Part shown: positions 1 to 6,757 of the stretch, one piece after another
Layout of the letters: the number at the start of each line of letters is the position of its first letter
Position numbering within the stretch: the first letter of the stretch is position 1
Assembly (NCBI GenBank): GCA_022615525.1
Contig: JAKEGN010000246.1
Span: forward strand, 1-10,874
Direction of reading: 5' to 3'
Source of the DNA: Woeseiaceae bacterium
GTDB lineage: Bacteria > Pseudomonadota > Gammaproteobacteria > Steroidobacterales > Woeseiaceae
DNA length: 10,874 bases
Notes under the pieces: model-generated
Seen by the model: only the letters and a program-made list of their open reading frames with translations
Databases searched by the model: none
What the model was told of the DNA's origin: nothing
Made by a program: the position numbers and the translations under genes

Positions 1-369
1 GACGTGACGGTCGCCGAGCAGCTACCCGATCTGCAGCTGACCCGGCTCGACCATGGCGGCCAAACCTTTGTCGTGCCGACGCTTACGCACCTGCCCCTGG
101 GAGCCCGGTTGCGGTTGAGCATCCGCGCCAGTGACGTGGCCATTGCCACCGAGGCGCCGCGCGGTATCAGTGTACGCAACGTGCTGCGGGGAACCCTCGC
201 GGCCGTCGAATTGCACCCCGACAGTGCTTTTGCGACCCTGCAGGTCGACATCGGCAACACCCTGCTCAAGTCCGAGCTGACGCGGCATGCCGTCGGGGAA
301 CTGGGGCTCCGGGCAGGAATGCCGGTATTCGCGCTGGTCAAGACCGCTTCCTTCGACCACCGGCGCTGA
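1..369 (+). CDS. modC: Molybdate ABC transporter ATP-binding protein ModC, C-terminal part (partial)
   Basis: This is the 3' end of a gene that begins before the window; the frame is open from base 1 and stops with TGA at 367-369. Seen: about 122 residues with no Walker or ABC signature motifs, so the ATPase domain lies upstream. The segment reading LRLSIRASDVAIATEAPRG followed by SVRNVLRG closely matches the start of the molybdate-binding TOBE domain at the C-terminus of ModC, where E. coli ModC has a very similar ASDV...SIRNVLR stretch. Known: ModC is the cytoplasmic ATPase that, with permease ModB and binding protein ModA, imports molybdate for molybdenum cofactor; the TOBE domain binds oxyanion and modulates transport. 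Inference: modA and modB probably lie upstream, outside the window. Another ABC ATPase with a TOBE domain is possible, but the motif favours ModC. Confidence 0.85.
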   Translation, partial: DVTVAEQLPDLQLTRLDHGGQTFVVPTLTHLPLGARLRLSIRASDVAIATEAPRGISVRNVLRGTLAAVELHPDSAFATLQVDIGNTLLKSELTRHAVGELGLRAGMPVFALVKTASFDHRR

Positions 370-377
370 CGCCACGA

Positions 378-405
378 GGCCCGGCTTGCTAACCAAATCC
401 GGGTC
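378..405 (+). other. Inverted repeat between modC and the sigma factor gene
   Basis: Bases 378-384 (GGCCCGG) can pair with 399-405 (CCGGGTC). This gives a 7-bp stem with one G-T pair and a 14-base loop, directly after the modC stop. There is no following T-run, so it is not a textbook intrinsic terminator. It could weakly separate modC transcription from the sigma operon, or be chance in GC-rich DNA. Confidence 0.25.
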
Positions 406-423
406 CGCCACATCCAAACCTCA

Positions 424-963
424 ATGATGTCTTTGGCCCGCAATCATGGGCTACCCACGCAGGCCGAGTTTCAACGGGCAATCGCCAATCGAGGGGATCA
501 CTGGTTTGCGGCGTGCCTGCGCATTACGCGGAACGAGGAGCTTGCTGCCGATGCGGTGCAGGATGCACTGCTCAGTGCCTGGAACAAACGGCACCAGTTC
601 GAACGTACCGCGCAACTCGAAACATGGATACACCGGATAGCGATCAACGCCGCGCCGCAGTTGCTGCGCAAGGCGCCCTCCTTCAGCCATGACGCGCTGG
701 ACGAAGACCTTCCCGATGCGGGGCTCCAGCCAGATGATCAACGTGCCGAACAGGAACTCGGGAAGGGTCTCGCATCGGCGCTACGGCGCCTTTCGGACAT
801 GGAGCGCAGCTGTTTCGTGCTGAAACACCTGGAGCAATGGCGACTCAATGAAATCGCATTCGAGCTGGACATCAGTGTCAATACAGTCAAGCAGGCCTTG
901 TTTCGCGCGGTGAAGAAACTACGCGTCATCCTGGCCGATCGGCGGAGCAGCCATGATTACTGA
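424..963 (+). CDS. ECF-type RNA polymerase sigma factor (sigma-70 family)
   Basis: A 179-residue protein, the usual size for an extracytoplasmic-function sigma factor. Seen: region 2 at about residues 12-80, including the core-binding stretch NEELAADAVQDALLSAWNK and a following tryptophan-containing helix (ETWIHRIAINAA). An acidic linker follows at about 88-112. Region 4 (about 118-170) carries a helix-turn-helix reading LNEIAFELDISVNTVKQALF. Region 3 is absent, as in ECF sigmas. Two ATG codons (424 and 427) could start it; I see no clear Shine-Dalgarno sequence, so a leaderless or weakly initiated start is possible. It overlaps the anti-sigma gene by 11 bases, which points to translational coupling and a regulatory pair. 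Inference: it is held inactive by the downstream membrane anti-sigma factor and released by an envelope signal. The target regulon cannot be read from this window; autoregulation is common, but I found no convincing ECF promoter upstream. Confidence 0.9.
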   Translation: MMSLARNHGLPTQAEFQRAIANRGDHWFAACLRITRNEELAADAVQDALLSAWNKRHQFERTAQLETWIHRIAINAAPQLLRKAPSFSHDALDEDLPDAGLQPDDQRAEQELGKGLASALRRLSDMERSCFVLKHLEQWRLNEIAFELDISVNTVKQALFRAVKKLRVILADRRSSHDY

Positions 964-1687
964 AGATACCCTGTTGCTTTACTACTATGAGGAGCTGACT
1001 CCGGGCGAACGCGAGCAGGTCCGCCTTGCCCTCGCCCGCGATCCGCGTCTTGCCGCGGAGTACCGGCAGTTGTGCGACGAGCTCGGCCGGTGGCGCGATG
1101 TACCCGCGGCGCCAGTCGCCGACCACGTTCGGCGTCGCTGGCAGGACACGATCGACCGCGCCGCGCGCAGTGCACCGGGCAAGGTCGTTGCACGACAGGC
1201 GGTTCCCCGATTCTGGTTTGCCGGACTGGGTGTTGCCGTCGCCGCGACTGTGGCCATCGGCATCGCCATCGGTGTGCGGCTCCAGGAACAGCAGGACTCC
1301 GAACTCAGCAGCGATGTTCCGCTGGCCGGTATCGAGAATGGCGCGGTGGCCGCGGTCCCGGCGTCCTTCACACGCGGCTTGCTCGTGCACCTCGAGGACA
1401 GCCGGCGGGAAATCACCGGCCTGCCGGTCACCGACGAGGCCGGCCGCGTTGCACTGACATTGCAACTCATCGAGCAGAACCGTCTGTTCGAACACGCCGC
1501 CGAGCAAAGCAATGCGCCGAACCTGGCGCGCGTATTGCGTGCTTTCGAACCCATACTGCTGCGACTTTCCAGCGAGGACATAGCACCGCAGGACGCCGAA
1601 GCGCTGCGTGAACAGCTCGCGTTCGAACTCAACGTGATGCTAACCAAACTCTCCACTGCGCCATCAGAATTAGCAGAAACCATTTGA
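953..1687 (+). CDS. Single-pass membrane anti-sigma factor, zincless type
   Basis: A 244-residue protein starting at an ATG inside the sigma factor gene. Seen: an N-terminal cytoplasmic segment (1-85) starting MITEDTLLLYYYEELTPGER, typical of anti-sigma domains; one strongly hydrophobic segment at about 88-108 (alternating G, A, V and I); then a polar C-terminal region of about 135 residues, presumably periplasmic, rich in Leu, Glu and Arg helices. Known: the classical zinc-binding anti-sigma fold has HxxxCxxC; here the matching stretch (LALARDPRLAAEYRQL) has no cysteine at those places, so it would be a zincless anti-sigma domain. Context: overlap with the ECF sigma gene and a 14-base gap to an exported HEAT-repeat gene suggest one operon in which the periplasmic part could sense or bind the HEAT proteins. 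That partnership is inference. The family assignment rests on layout and gene order, not on a unique motif. Confidence 0.78.
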   Translation: MITEDTLLLYYYEELTPGEREQVRLALARDPRLAAEYRQLCDELGRWRDVPAAPVADHVRRRWQDTIDRAARSAPGKVVARQAVPRFWFAGLGVAVAATVAIGIAIGVRLQEQQDSELSSDVPLAGIENGAVAAVPASFTRGLLVHLEDSRREITGLPVTDEAGRVALTLQLIEQNRLFEHAAEQSNAPNLARVLRAFEPILLRLSSEDIAPQDAEALREQLAFELNVMLTKLSTAPSELAETI

Positions 1688-1701
1688 CGAGGATCACCGA
1701 C

Positions 1702-2619
1702 ATGCATTTCCTGAGGACCTTGAGCGTTATTGCGATTACAGCGCTCGCTGCTGCCGGCGCCGTCGCACAGACCGCCGACAAGAGCGCCGATGACGCCGAG
1801 CAACTCCGGATCACCGCGCTCGAGGCGCTCGCTTCGGCACCGCCGGAGAAAGCGTTGCCGATTGCCGACAAAGTCCTGCGGGGTGATTACAGCACGGCAT
1901 TGAAAAAACGCGCGCTGTTCATCCTGAGCCAGGTCGATACGCCCGAAGCACAGCGGATGCTGCTGGATACCGCAAAGACCGGCAGCGGAGAGCTGCGCAG
2001 CGAAGCCATACGCATGATCGGCATCGGCGGTGATGCTGCTGCCCTTGCGGGTCTCAAGGAAATCTACGCCAGTGGTGATGCAGACGTGCGGGAGGCCGTG
2101 CTCGAAGCCTACCTGATCGCCGACGATGCCGAAGGCGTCTACCAGATTGCCCTTGATGCCGCTATTGCAAAGAACGAGGCGGAATTCGAGGAAGCGGTAA
2201 ACATTCTCGGCGCCATGGATGCGCGGGACGAACTGCGCCGGCTGCGCGACCAGCTGGGAAGCTCGGAAGGTTTGATCAATGCGTACTCGGTCGCGGGAGA
2301 TTTCGAGAGCCTTCGTGAACTGGCGCTGGACAACTCGAAGCCGGAGCAGCAGGGCCAGGCCATACGCGGGCTTGGTATCGTTGGTGGCGAGAAAGCGAAC
2401 GCCACGCTGCTCGAGATTTACAGGGCGACAGATTCGCCGGACGTCAAGGAAGCGGCTTTGGAAGGGATGCTGATCGCTGACTACGATGACGGAGTACTGC
2501 AGCTGTTTCGCGAAAGCCAGGACGCCGGTGAAAAACAACGCCTGCTGCGCACGCTGGTCAACATGGACAGTGATGCGGTGATGGAGATCATCGAATCCAC
2601 GTTTGACGGCGAGCAGTGA
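1702..2619 (+). CDS. Exported HEAT-repeat protein of the sigma/anti-sigma operon
   Basis: A 305-residue protein. The ATG at 1702 is chosen because a CGAGGA ribosome-binding site lies at 1688-1693 and because it starts a clean signal peptide (MHFLRTLSVIAITALAAAGA, cleavage probably after the AVAQ region near residue 23). A TTG at 1684 in the same frame is a less likely start. Seen: the mature part is almost all short paired helices with the HEAT-like pattern of Ala/Leu-rich helices and Asp at turns, including LFILSQVDTPEAQRMLLDTA. Residues 101-151 and 219-269 are clearly related to each other, so part of the array arose by duplication. Known: HEAT solenoids are protein-binding scaffolds. Inference: a periplasmic binding partner or sensor for the anti-sigma factor. 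No catalytic motif is visible. It overlaps the next gene by one base (TGATG). Confidence 0.8.
   Translation: MHFLRTLSVIAITALAAAGAVAQTADKSADDAEQLRITALEALASAPPEKALPIADKVLRGDYSTALKKRALFILSQVDTPEAQRMLLDTAKTGSGELRSEAIRMIGIGGDAAALAGLKEIYASGDADVREAVLEAYLIADDAEGVYQIALDAAIAKNEAEFEEAVNILGAMDARDELRRLRDQLGSSEGLINAYSVAGDFESLRELALDNSKPEQQGQAIRGLGIVGGEKANATLLEIYRATDSPDVKEAALEGMLIADYDDGVLQLFRESQDAGEKQRLLRTLVNMDSDAVMEIIESTFDGEQ
2002..2154 (+). repeat. Internal repeat copy A in the HEAT-repeat gene
   Basis: Codes for residues 101-151 of the HEAT protein. It starts EAIRMIGIGG, continues with LKEIYASGDADVREAVLEAY, and ends LIADDAEGVYQIAL. Aligned by eye with copy B (2356-2508), the blocks share the AIR..GI.G, EIY, DV.EA.LE and LIAD anchors at the same spacing. 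This is a protein-level repeat within the HEAT array. Confidence 0.65.
2356..2508 (+). repeat. Internal repeat copy B in the HEAT-repeat gene
   Basis: Codes for residues 219-269 of the HEAT protein. It starts QAIRGLGIVGG, continues with LLEIYRATDSPDVKEAALEG, and ends MLIADYDDGVLQLF. It matches copy A (2002-2154) through most of its length and looks like a duplication of a two-helix unit pair. Confidence 0.65.
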
Positions 2620-3425
2620 TGCGCGGCACCAGGGTCGCCGCTGGTCTCTGCGCCTTGCAACTGTCTCTGGCTGGCATAAACGCTGCTGGCCAGGGCAGCG
2701 ATGCAAGCGGCCTCGCAATCGGCAAAGACGGCTGGTACAGCTGGCGCGTTGCGGCGCACGCCGGCACAAGCGAATGGTGTTGCGGGCTGTGGAACAGCGG
2801 CGAGCAGCGGCAAACGGGTTGCGACCTCGATGGTCGAAACCGCAACATCAGTATCACGGATTCCGGCGGCTACAGTGCCGGCGAAATGCAGATCTATGCC
2901 TTGCTCGATGCCGGCAAGCCGCGCCAGGTTCGAACCTTGAGCACGCAATGCCAGGTCAGCACGGAGCGGCCCATCAGCGACCTTGGACTCGTCAACACGG
3001 ACACCAGCCTCGACTGGCTGCAAAAGTTCGTCGAATCACGGTCGAAGCTCAGTTCCGACGTGCTGGCCGCGATCTCGATTCACGAGGGTGCACGCGCGCG
3101 GGATGCACTCATCGATATCGCAAGGAATGGCCCCGATGCCGAACAGCGCAAGGACGCAATCCAGTGGCTTGGACTGGCCCGGATCGACGAGACCACGGAT
3201 GTCATGCGGTAACTGGCATTCGAAGAACGTGACAGCGAGATCCGGGAAGAGGCCATCCTGGCTTTGTCCCAATTGCCCCCGCATGACGCTGCCCGCGAGC
3301 TGATCGCCATAATCGAGAAGCCGGGCCTGCACCTCGAAACACGCCGGATGGCCTTGTTTTCACTCGCGCACACCGATTCCGAACTGGTAATCCCTTACTT
3401 CTCTGCCCTGCTGGCCGGCGGCTGA
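2619..3425 (+). pseudogene. Exported HEAT-repeat-type protein gene interrupted by an in-frame TAA
   Basis: The ATG at 2619 overlaps the stop of the previous gene (TGATG) and starts a signal-peptide-like sequence (MRGTRVAAGLCALQLSLAGI). The first 197 codons are open, then TAA occurs at 3210-3212, after which the same frame runs 70 more sense codons to TGA at 3423-3425. The downstream part still looks like protein: it contains EEAILALSQLPPHDAARELI and RRMALFSLAHTDSELVI, which are HEAT-like helices continuing those before the stop (DALIDIARNG, DAIQWLGLAR). The N-terminal domain (about residues 33-135) is unlike HEAT: it has GWYSWRVAAH, Cys at 54, 55, 68 and 111, and no recognised motif. CAA to TAA or GAA to TAA, each a single change, would explain the stop. 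The product may be a 197-residue truncated but still exported protein, the mutation may be recent, or it may be a sequencing error. Function unknown; by position it belongs to the sigma/anti-sigma operon. Confidence 0.75.
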
Positions 3426-3433
3426 GCCGGGCA

Positions 3434-5437
3434 TCATTCCGTTCCGGCCAACTCGTATACGACTTTGCCGTCGAAGATCGTGAGCGTAACCCGGGTATCG
3501 CCTATACGCTGCGGCTCGCCGTTCTCCGCCAGCTGAACGATATTCTGGTCCAGAGCGATAATATCGGCGGTCTTGCCGGCCTCGATGCTGCCCAGCCTGT
3601 CTGCATGGCCGAACAACCTTGCGCCGTTACGCGTAAATGCCGCAATGGCCGAATGCACGTCGATCCGCTCCTCCGCATTCATGACGTACTCGCCGTTGCT
3701 GCGATAGATGGACTGCTGCAGGCTGACGAACGGCATCGGGTCACGGCTGCCGACCGGCGCGTCGCTGCCATTCACCAGTATCCCCCCATGATTCTGGATG
3801 CTCTTCGCCGGATACACGTTCTTCATGTAGTAGTTATCGAGACTGTACATTTCGTCGATGCCGGTTATTTCGTCGATGAACGGTGCCACCATCATTTCGT
3901 ACTGGATGCTGGGCGAAGCCCAGACGAAGGTGAATACGACCGATACCCCGAGTTCGCCGATCCGCTTCTGGTCATCGGGGTGCGCGATCTGCACGTGCGC
4001 GAGACTTTGGCTCAGCTTCTGAGCGTCGGCGATACCCTTGACCTTGCCGAATTCATCCACGGCAATACGCACGGCACGGTCCGACAGCGCGTGCACGTGC
4101 ACGTTGAAACCCGCTTCCGTCGCTTTGCGAATATAGGCCCGGAGGAACGGCTCCTCGTGCTCGAGGACCCCGCTGGTCGGTATGCATTGCTGGGGATAGA
4201 AGCCGTACTCTGTCTCAAACGCGCTGACCCGCGCGGCTTCGGTATAGGCCCCCGGGTCCGCCTGCACGGACTTGCACACATCCCGTTCCTGATCGACGTA
4301 ACCGCGGACGCCGAAGGTACCGTCATCGATGTTGCCGCCGAAAATCGGTTGCCTGAAGTTCTCCAGCATGGCGGCCACGGGGAGCGTCGGCGGTTTTGTC
4401 AGCGGGTTACCTTCGAGCACGCCGTCGGCAAACAACTTGACCGCGTCCGCGCGGATCAGCTTCGATCCTTCGTGCTGTTTGCGTATCTCCTGCAGGGTTT
4501 TGAGGTGCGCGTCGATGTCGTCGATGTTCTCCGTCGGCGGCTCACCCAGCGCCGCTTTCAGGCGAAAGGTCATAAGGCCGCTGTTCTCCAGCCAGTCGTA
4601 TGCCGCCATGGAATCGGCATCGACGATGGCATCCTGGATGGTCGTTATACCGCTGGCCGCCAGCTTCACCGCAACCTTCGGCATCGTGCTTTCCGGCGCG
4701 CCGCCCATGCCGAGCATGTCCTCGAAAAAATTCGGCCGGATCAGCATCCGGGCATCTTCGTTGACGCCACCGGTGGGCTCGCCGTGCGCATCGACCGCGA
4801 TCATAGGTTTGTATGCGGAAAATTCCGTGGCGAGCGTCGAGGCATTGATACCCACGACCTCGCCGGCGGCATTCTGTGCCAGGGCAAAGGCCGTGCTGTT
4901 CGCGGCACCGTGATGCCCGTCGTCTCCCCAGAGAAAGATCGGATGCTCGGTCGATACGGCATCCAGCGCCGCGCGAATATGCGGCAGGCTTTCGCTCGGC
5001 TGGTTGCCCCTGGAGAAAGGCCACTGCAGGACGATGAGCCAGTCGCCCGGAGCAATCTCGTATCGATCGATGCAGTCCTGGAGCACCGGCACCATCTGCT
5101 CCAGTGACAGCGGCTCGGACTTCAGGTCGCACATGTCGGGTTCGACGATGCCGAGCGCGTGTATGTGCATATCGTGCAGTCCCGGCATGACCATCGCACC
5201 GCCCATGTCCCGCTGTACGGTGTTGTCGCCGATCCAGGCCGCAGCATCGGCATTCGTGCCGACGAAGACAATGGTGTTGCCTTTGATTGCCACTGCCTCG
5301 GCGACGCTGCGCGCGTCATTGACCGTGTACACATAGGCGTTTGTCAGTACCAGGTCGGCAGTTTCAATCTCTCCGGGCCGCGAGCAACCCGCAAGTGCCG
5401 TAGAGGCCAGGACAAGCGCTGCAAAGGTAATTCGCAT
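3434..5437 (-). CDS. Lipoprotein amidohydrolase, family 3 (YtcJ-like)
   Basis: A 667-residue protein. Seen: a lipoprotein signal peptide with lipobox LAGC (lipidated Cys at residue 18), and Ser at +2, which in Gram-negatives favours outer-membrane sorting. The amidohydrolase features follow in order: ADLVLTNAYVYTVND (small beta domain), the metal motif PGLHDMHIHALG (H91, H93), VKLFADGVLEG with K334, HVHALSDRA (H447, H449), LAHVQIAHPDD (H481, H486), NGSDAPVGSRDP (D559), and the closing beta domain with SIEAGKTADIIALD. Known: family-3 amidohydrolases are metal-dependent hydrolases of C-N or ester bonds; YtcJ-type members mostly have no assigned substrate. Inference: a periplasmic hydrolase acting on an imported or envelope-derived compound. 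It is convergent with the HEAT operon (8-base gap) and divergent from aguA. That position makes a nitrogen-scavenging role thinkable but unproven. Length and all expected ligands look intact. Confidence 0.88.
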   Translation of the reverse strand: MRITFAALVLASTALAGCSRPGEIETADLVLTNAYVYTVNDARSVAEAVAIKGNTIVFVGTNADAAAWIGDNTVQRDMGGAMVMPGLHDMHIHALGIVEPDMCDLKSEPLSLEQMVPVLQDCIDRYEIAPGDWLIVLQWPFSRGNQPSESLPHIRAALDAVSTEHPIFLWGDDGHHGAANSTAFALAQNAAGEVVGINASTLATEFSAYKPMIAVDAHGEPTGGVNEDARMLIRPNFFEDMLGMGGAPESTMPKVAVKLAASGITTIQDAIVDADSMAAYDWLENSGLMTFRLKAALGEPPTENIDDIDAHLKTLQEIRKQHEGSKLIRADAVKLFADGVLEGNPLTKPPTLPVAAMLENFRQPIFGGNIDDGTFGVRGYVDQERDVCKSVQADPGAYTEAARVSAFETEYGFYPQQCIPTSGVLEHEEPFLRAYIRKATEAGFNVHVHALSDRAVRIAVDEFGKVKGIADAQKLSQSLAHVQIAHPDDQKRIGELGVSVVFTFVWASPSIQYEMMVAPFIDEITGIDEMYSLDNYYMKNVYPAKSIQNHGGILVNGSDAPVGSRDPMPFVSLQQSIYRSNGEYVMNAEERIDVHSAIAAFTRNGARLFGHADRLGSIEAGKTADIIALDQNIVQLAENGEPQRIGDTRVTLTIFDGKVVYELAGTE

Positions 5438-5467
5438 TCTGAAGTCTCAACATTGTTTGACATGGAA

Positions 5468-5476
5468 AGTATAGCA
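5468..5476 (-). promoter_or_regulatory. Extended -10 promoter for the amidohydrolase gene
   Basis: On the - strand this reads TGCTATACT, a TGn extended -10 with a five-of-six match to TATAAT. It predicts a start of transcription near 5461 and a leader of about 25 bases to the ATG at 5437. The -35 position (17 bases upstream) has no good TTGACA match, which is common for extended -10 promoters. Confidence 0.45.
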
Positions 5477-5530
5477 GCCCGTGAAAAGCCGGAAGGTCGC
5501 TGCCGGGTATGCGTGACGGGACTTCCACAG

Positions 5531-5536
5531 GATAAT
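5531..5536 (+). promoter_or_regulatory. Candidate -10 element for the polyamine operon
   Basis: GATAAT, one mismatch from TATAAT, lies 49 bases before the chosen aguA start. No fair -35 hexamer sits 16-18 bases upstream, so this is only a candidate. The operon must have a promoter in or before this 148-base divergent region, because the gene on the left runs the other way. Confidence 0.25.
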
Positions 5537-5585
5537 GCGCTAAGTTCCGCTTCTGCCGAAAGGGGTGGGATTGAAGTCGAAACCT

Positions 5586-6650
5586 ATGTCCAATGCTGAA
5601 AAACCCGCGCCGTCCGCAACTCCGGCTGCACAGGGATATGCCATGCCGGCGGAGTGGATGCCGCACCAGGCGACCTGGATTTCCTGGCCCCACAAGAAAG
5701 CGAGCTGGCCCGGCAAGTTCGCGCCGGTCGAGCCGGTCATGGTGCAGTTCGTTGCCAGTCTTTCAGCCGGGGAAACGGTCCGCATCAACGTCCTCGACGC
5801 AGCACACGAAAAGCATGTCGCTGCGCTGCTGGAAGGCGAGGCAAGACCGGAGAATGTTCGTTTTCATCGATTTCCTACCAACGATGCCTGGTGTCGGGAT
5901 CACGGCGCCATATTCGTCACGCGGGGCGAACCGCGTGCATCGCTGCTTGCACTCGATTTTCGCTATAACGCCTGGGGAGGCAAGTACCCGCCTTTCGACC
6001 TGGACGACGCCATACCGCCGAAGATGGCCGCTGCGCTCGGCGTGTCCTGCCTGGGCATCGACATGGTGCTCGAAGGCGGTTCCATCGATGTCAACGGTGC
6101 GGGTGCGCTGCTGACGACCGAGCAGTGCTTGTTGCACCCGAATCGCAATCCGTCGATGAAACGCCACGACATCGAGCGACGCCTGCGCGAGAACCTGGGA
6201 GTCAAGCAGATCATCTGGCTCGGTGACGGTATCGTCGGTGACGATACGGATGGACACATCGACGATCTGACGCGATTCGTCGCGGAAGATACTGTCGTCA
6301 CCGTCGTGGAAAAGGACCGCAAGGACGAGAATTACCGACCGCTGGCGGAGAATCGTGAGCGCCTCGATGCCGTGCGGCTGGATGACGGACGAGCGCTGAA
6401 AGTGATTGAGCTGGAGATGCCGCGGCCGGTGGAATTCGAGGGCGACCGTTTGCCGGCCAGTTACGCGAACTTCTACATCGGCAACAAGACCGTGCTGATG
6501 CCGGCCTTCAACGACCCGGCGGATGCGCCGAACCGGGCGAAGCTGGCACTGTGCTTCCCCGGCCGGGAAGTCATCGGCATCGATTGCACCGATCTGGTCC
6601 TGGGCCTTGGCACATTTCACTGCCTGACACAGCAGGTACCTGTGGTTTAA
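5586..6650 (+). CDS. aguA: Agmatine deiminase
   Basis: A 354-residue cytoplasmic enzyme that hydrolyses agmatine to N-carbamoylputrescine and ammonia. Seen: the guanidine-modifying (PAD-type) fold markers GYAMPAEWMPHQATWISWPH near the N-terminus; TNDAWCRDHGAIFV (N99, D100, D105); FRYNAWGGKYPPFDLD; EGGSIDVNGAG; GDDTDGHIDDLTRF with catalytic His224; and a C-terminal GLGTFHCLTQQVPV with the nucleophile Cys346. Length is normal for the family. The ATG at 5586 is chosen. GTG at 5565 or TTG at 5571 in the same frame are alternatives, the latter with a purine-rich AGGGGTGG just before it; the affected residues are outside the conserved domain. Context: it shares an operon with speA and aguB, the enzymes before and after it in the pathway, which makes agmatine rather than peptidyl-arginine the substrate. 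The residue before the FHC motif differs slightly from the commoner GGGNIHC form. Confidence 0.95.
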   Translation: MSNAEKPAPSATPAAQGYAMPAEWMPHQATWISWPHKKASWPGKFAPVEPVMVQFVASLSAGETVRINVLDAAHEKHVAALLEGEARPENVRFHRFPTNDAWCRDHGAIFVTRGEPRASLLALDFRYNAWGGKYPPFDLDDAIPPKMAAALGVSCLGIDMVLEGGSIDVNGAGALLTTEQCLLHPNRNPSMKRHDIERRLRENLGVKQIIWLGDGIVGDDTDGHIDDLTRFVAEDTVVTVVEKDRKDENYRPLAENRERLDAVRLDDGRALKVIELEMPRPVEFEGDRLPASYANFYIGNKTVLMPAFNDPADAPNRAKLALCFPGREVIGIDCTDLVLGLGTFHCLTQQVPVV

Positions 6651-6679
6651 TACACGCCTGCAGGAAATCCGGCTCTATC

Positions 6680-6695
6680 CGGGCCAGCCGGCCCG
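6680..6695 (+). other. GC-rich hairpin between aguA and the DHS-family gene
   Basis: CGGGCC (6680-6685) and GGCCCG (6690-6695) form a perfect 6-bp stem with the loop AGCC, 29 bases after the aguA stop. No T-run follows. It sits in the longest gap inside the cluster (107 bases) and could attenuate, stabilise or process the polyamine mRNA, or be chance. Confidence 0.35.
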
Positions 6696-6740
6696 ATGAT
6701 GCCGCGTCCGCCGCCGACACTCTGAAGAATATCCGGCCCA

Positions 6741-6748
6741 GGAGGGAG
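6741..6748 (+). promoter_or_regulatory. Ribosome-binding site that fixes the DHS-family start
   Basis: GGAGGGAG lies 9 bases before the ATG at 6758. It supports that start over the longer open frame reaching back to 6551, whose extra residues overlap aguA and look non-coding. Confidence 0.6.
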
Positions 6749-6757
6749 ACCAGTCCA

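Noticed and set aside
985..2769. 594-residue open frame on the - strand opposite the anti-sigma and HEAT genes
   Set aside because: It is Arg/Ser/Cys-rich with no domain, lies opposite three better-supported genes with signal peptide, membrane segment and repeats, and is typical of a shadow frame in GC-rich coding DNA.
3210..3212. Recoded or leaky stop codon in the interrupted HEAT gene
   Set aside because: TAA is the least leaky stop and no stimulatory element is apparent; mutation or sequencing error is simpler.
3415..3430. CCGGC/GCCGG inverted repeat at the convergent end of the HEAT and amidohydrolase genes
   Set aside because: Only 5 bp, within coding sequence for the most part and with no T-run on either strand; not convincing as a terminator.
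3605..5107. 500-residue open frame on the + strand opposite the amidohydrolase
   Set aside because: It is His/Arg/Val-rich without motifs, while the - strand frame has a lipobox and all amidohydrolase metal ligands.
5457..5462. Perfect TTGACA on the + strand before aguA
   Set aside because: No -10-like hexamer lies 16-18 bases downstream (CGTGAA region), so it does not make a promoter on its own.
6551..6757. Upstream extension of the DHS-family gene by 69 codons
   Set aside because: The extra part overlaps the aguA 3' end in another frame, is Arg/Ser/Pro-rich, and a strong ribosome-binding site lies just before the ATG at 6758.
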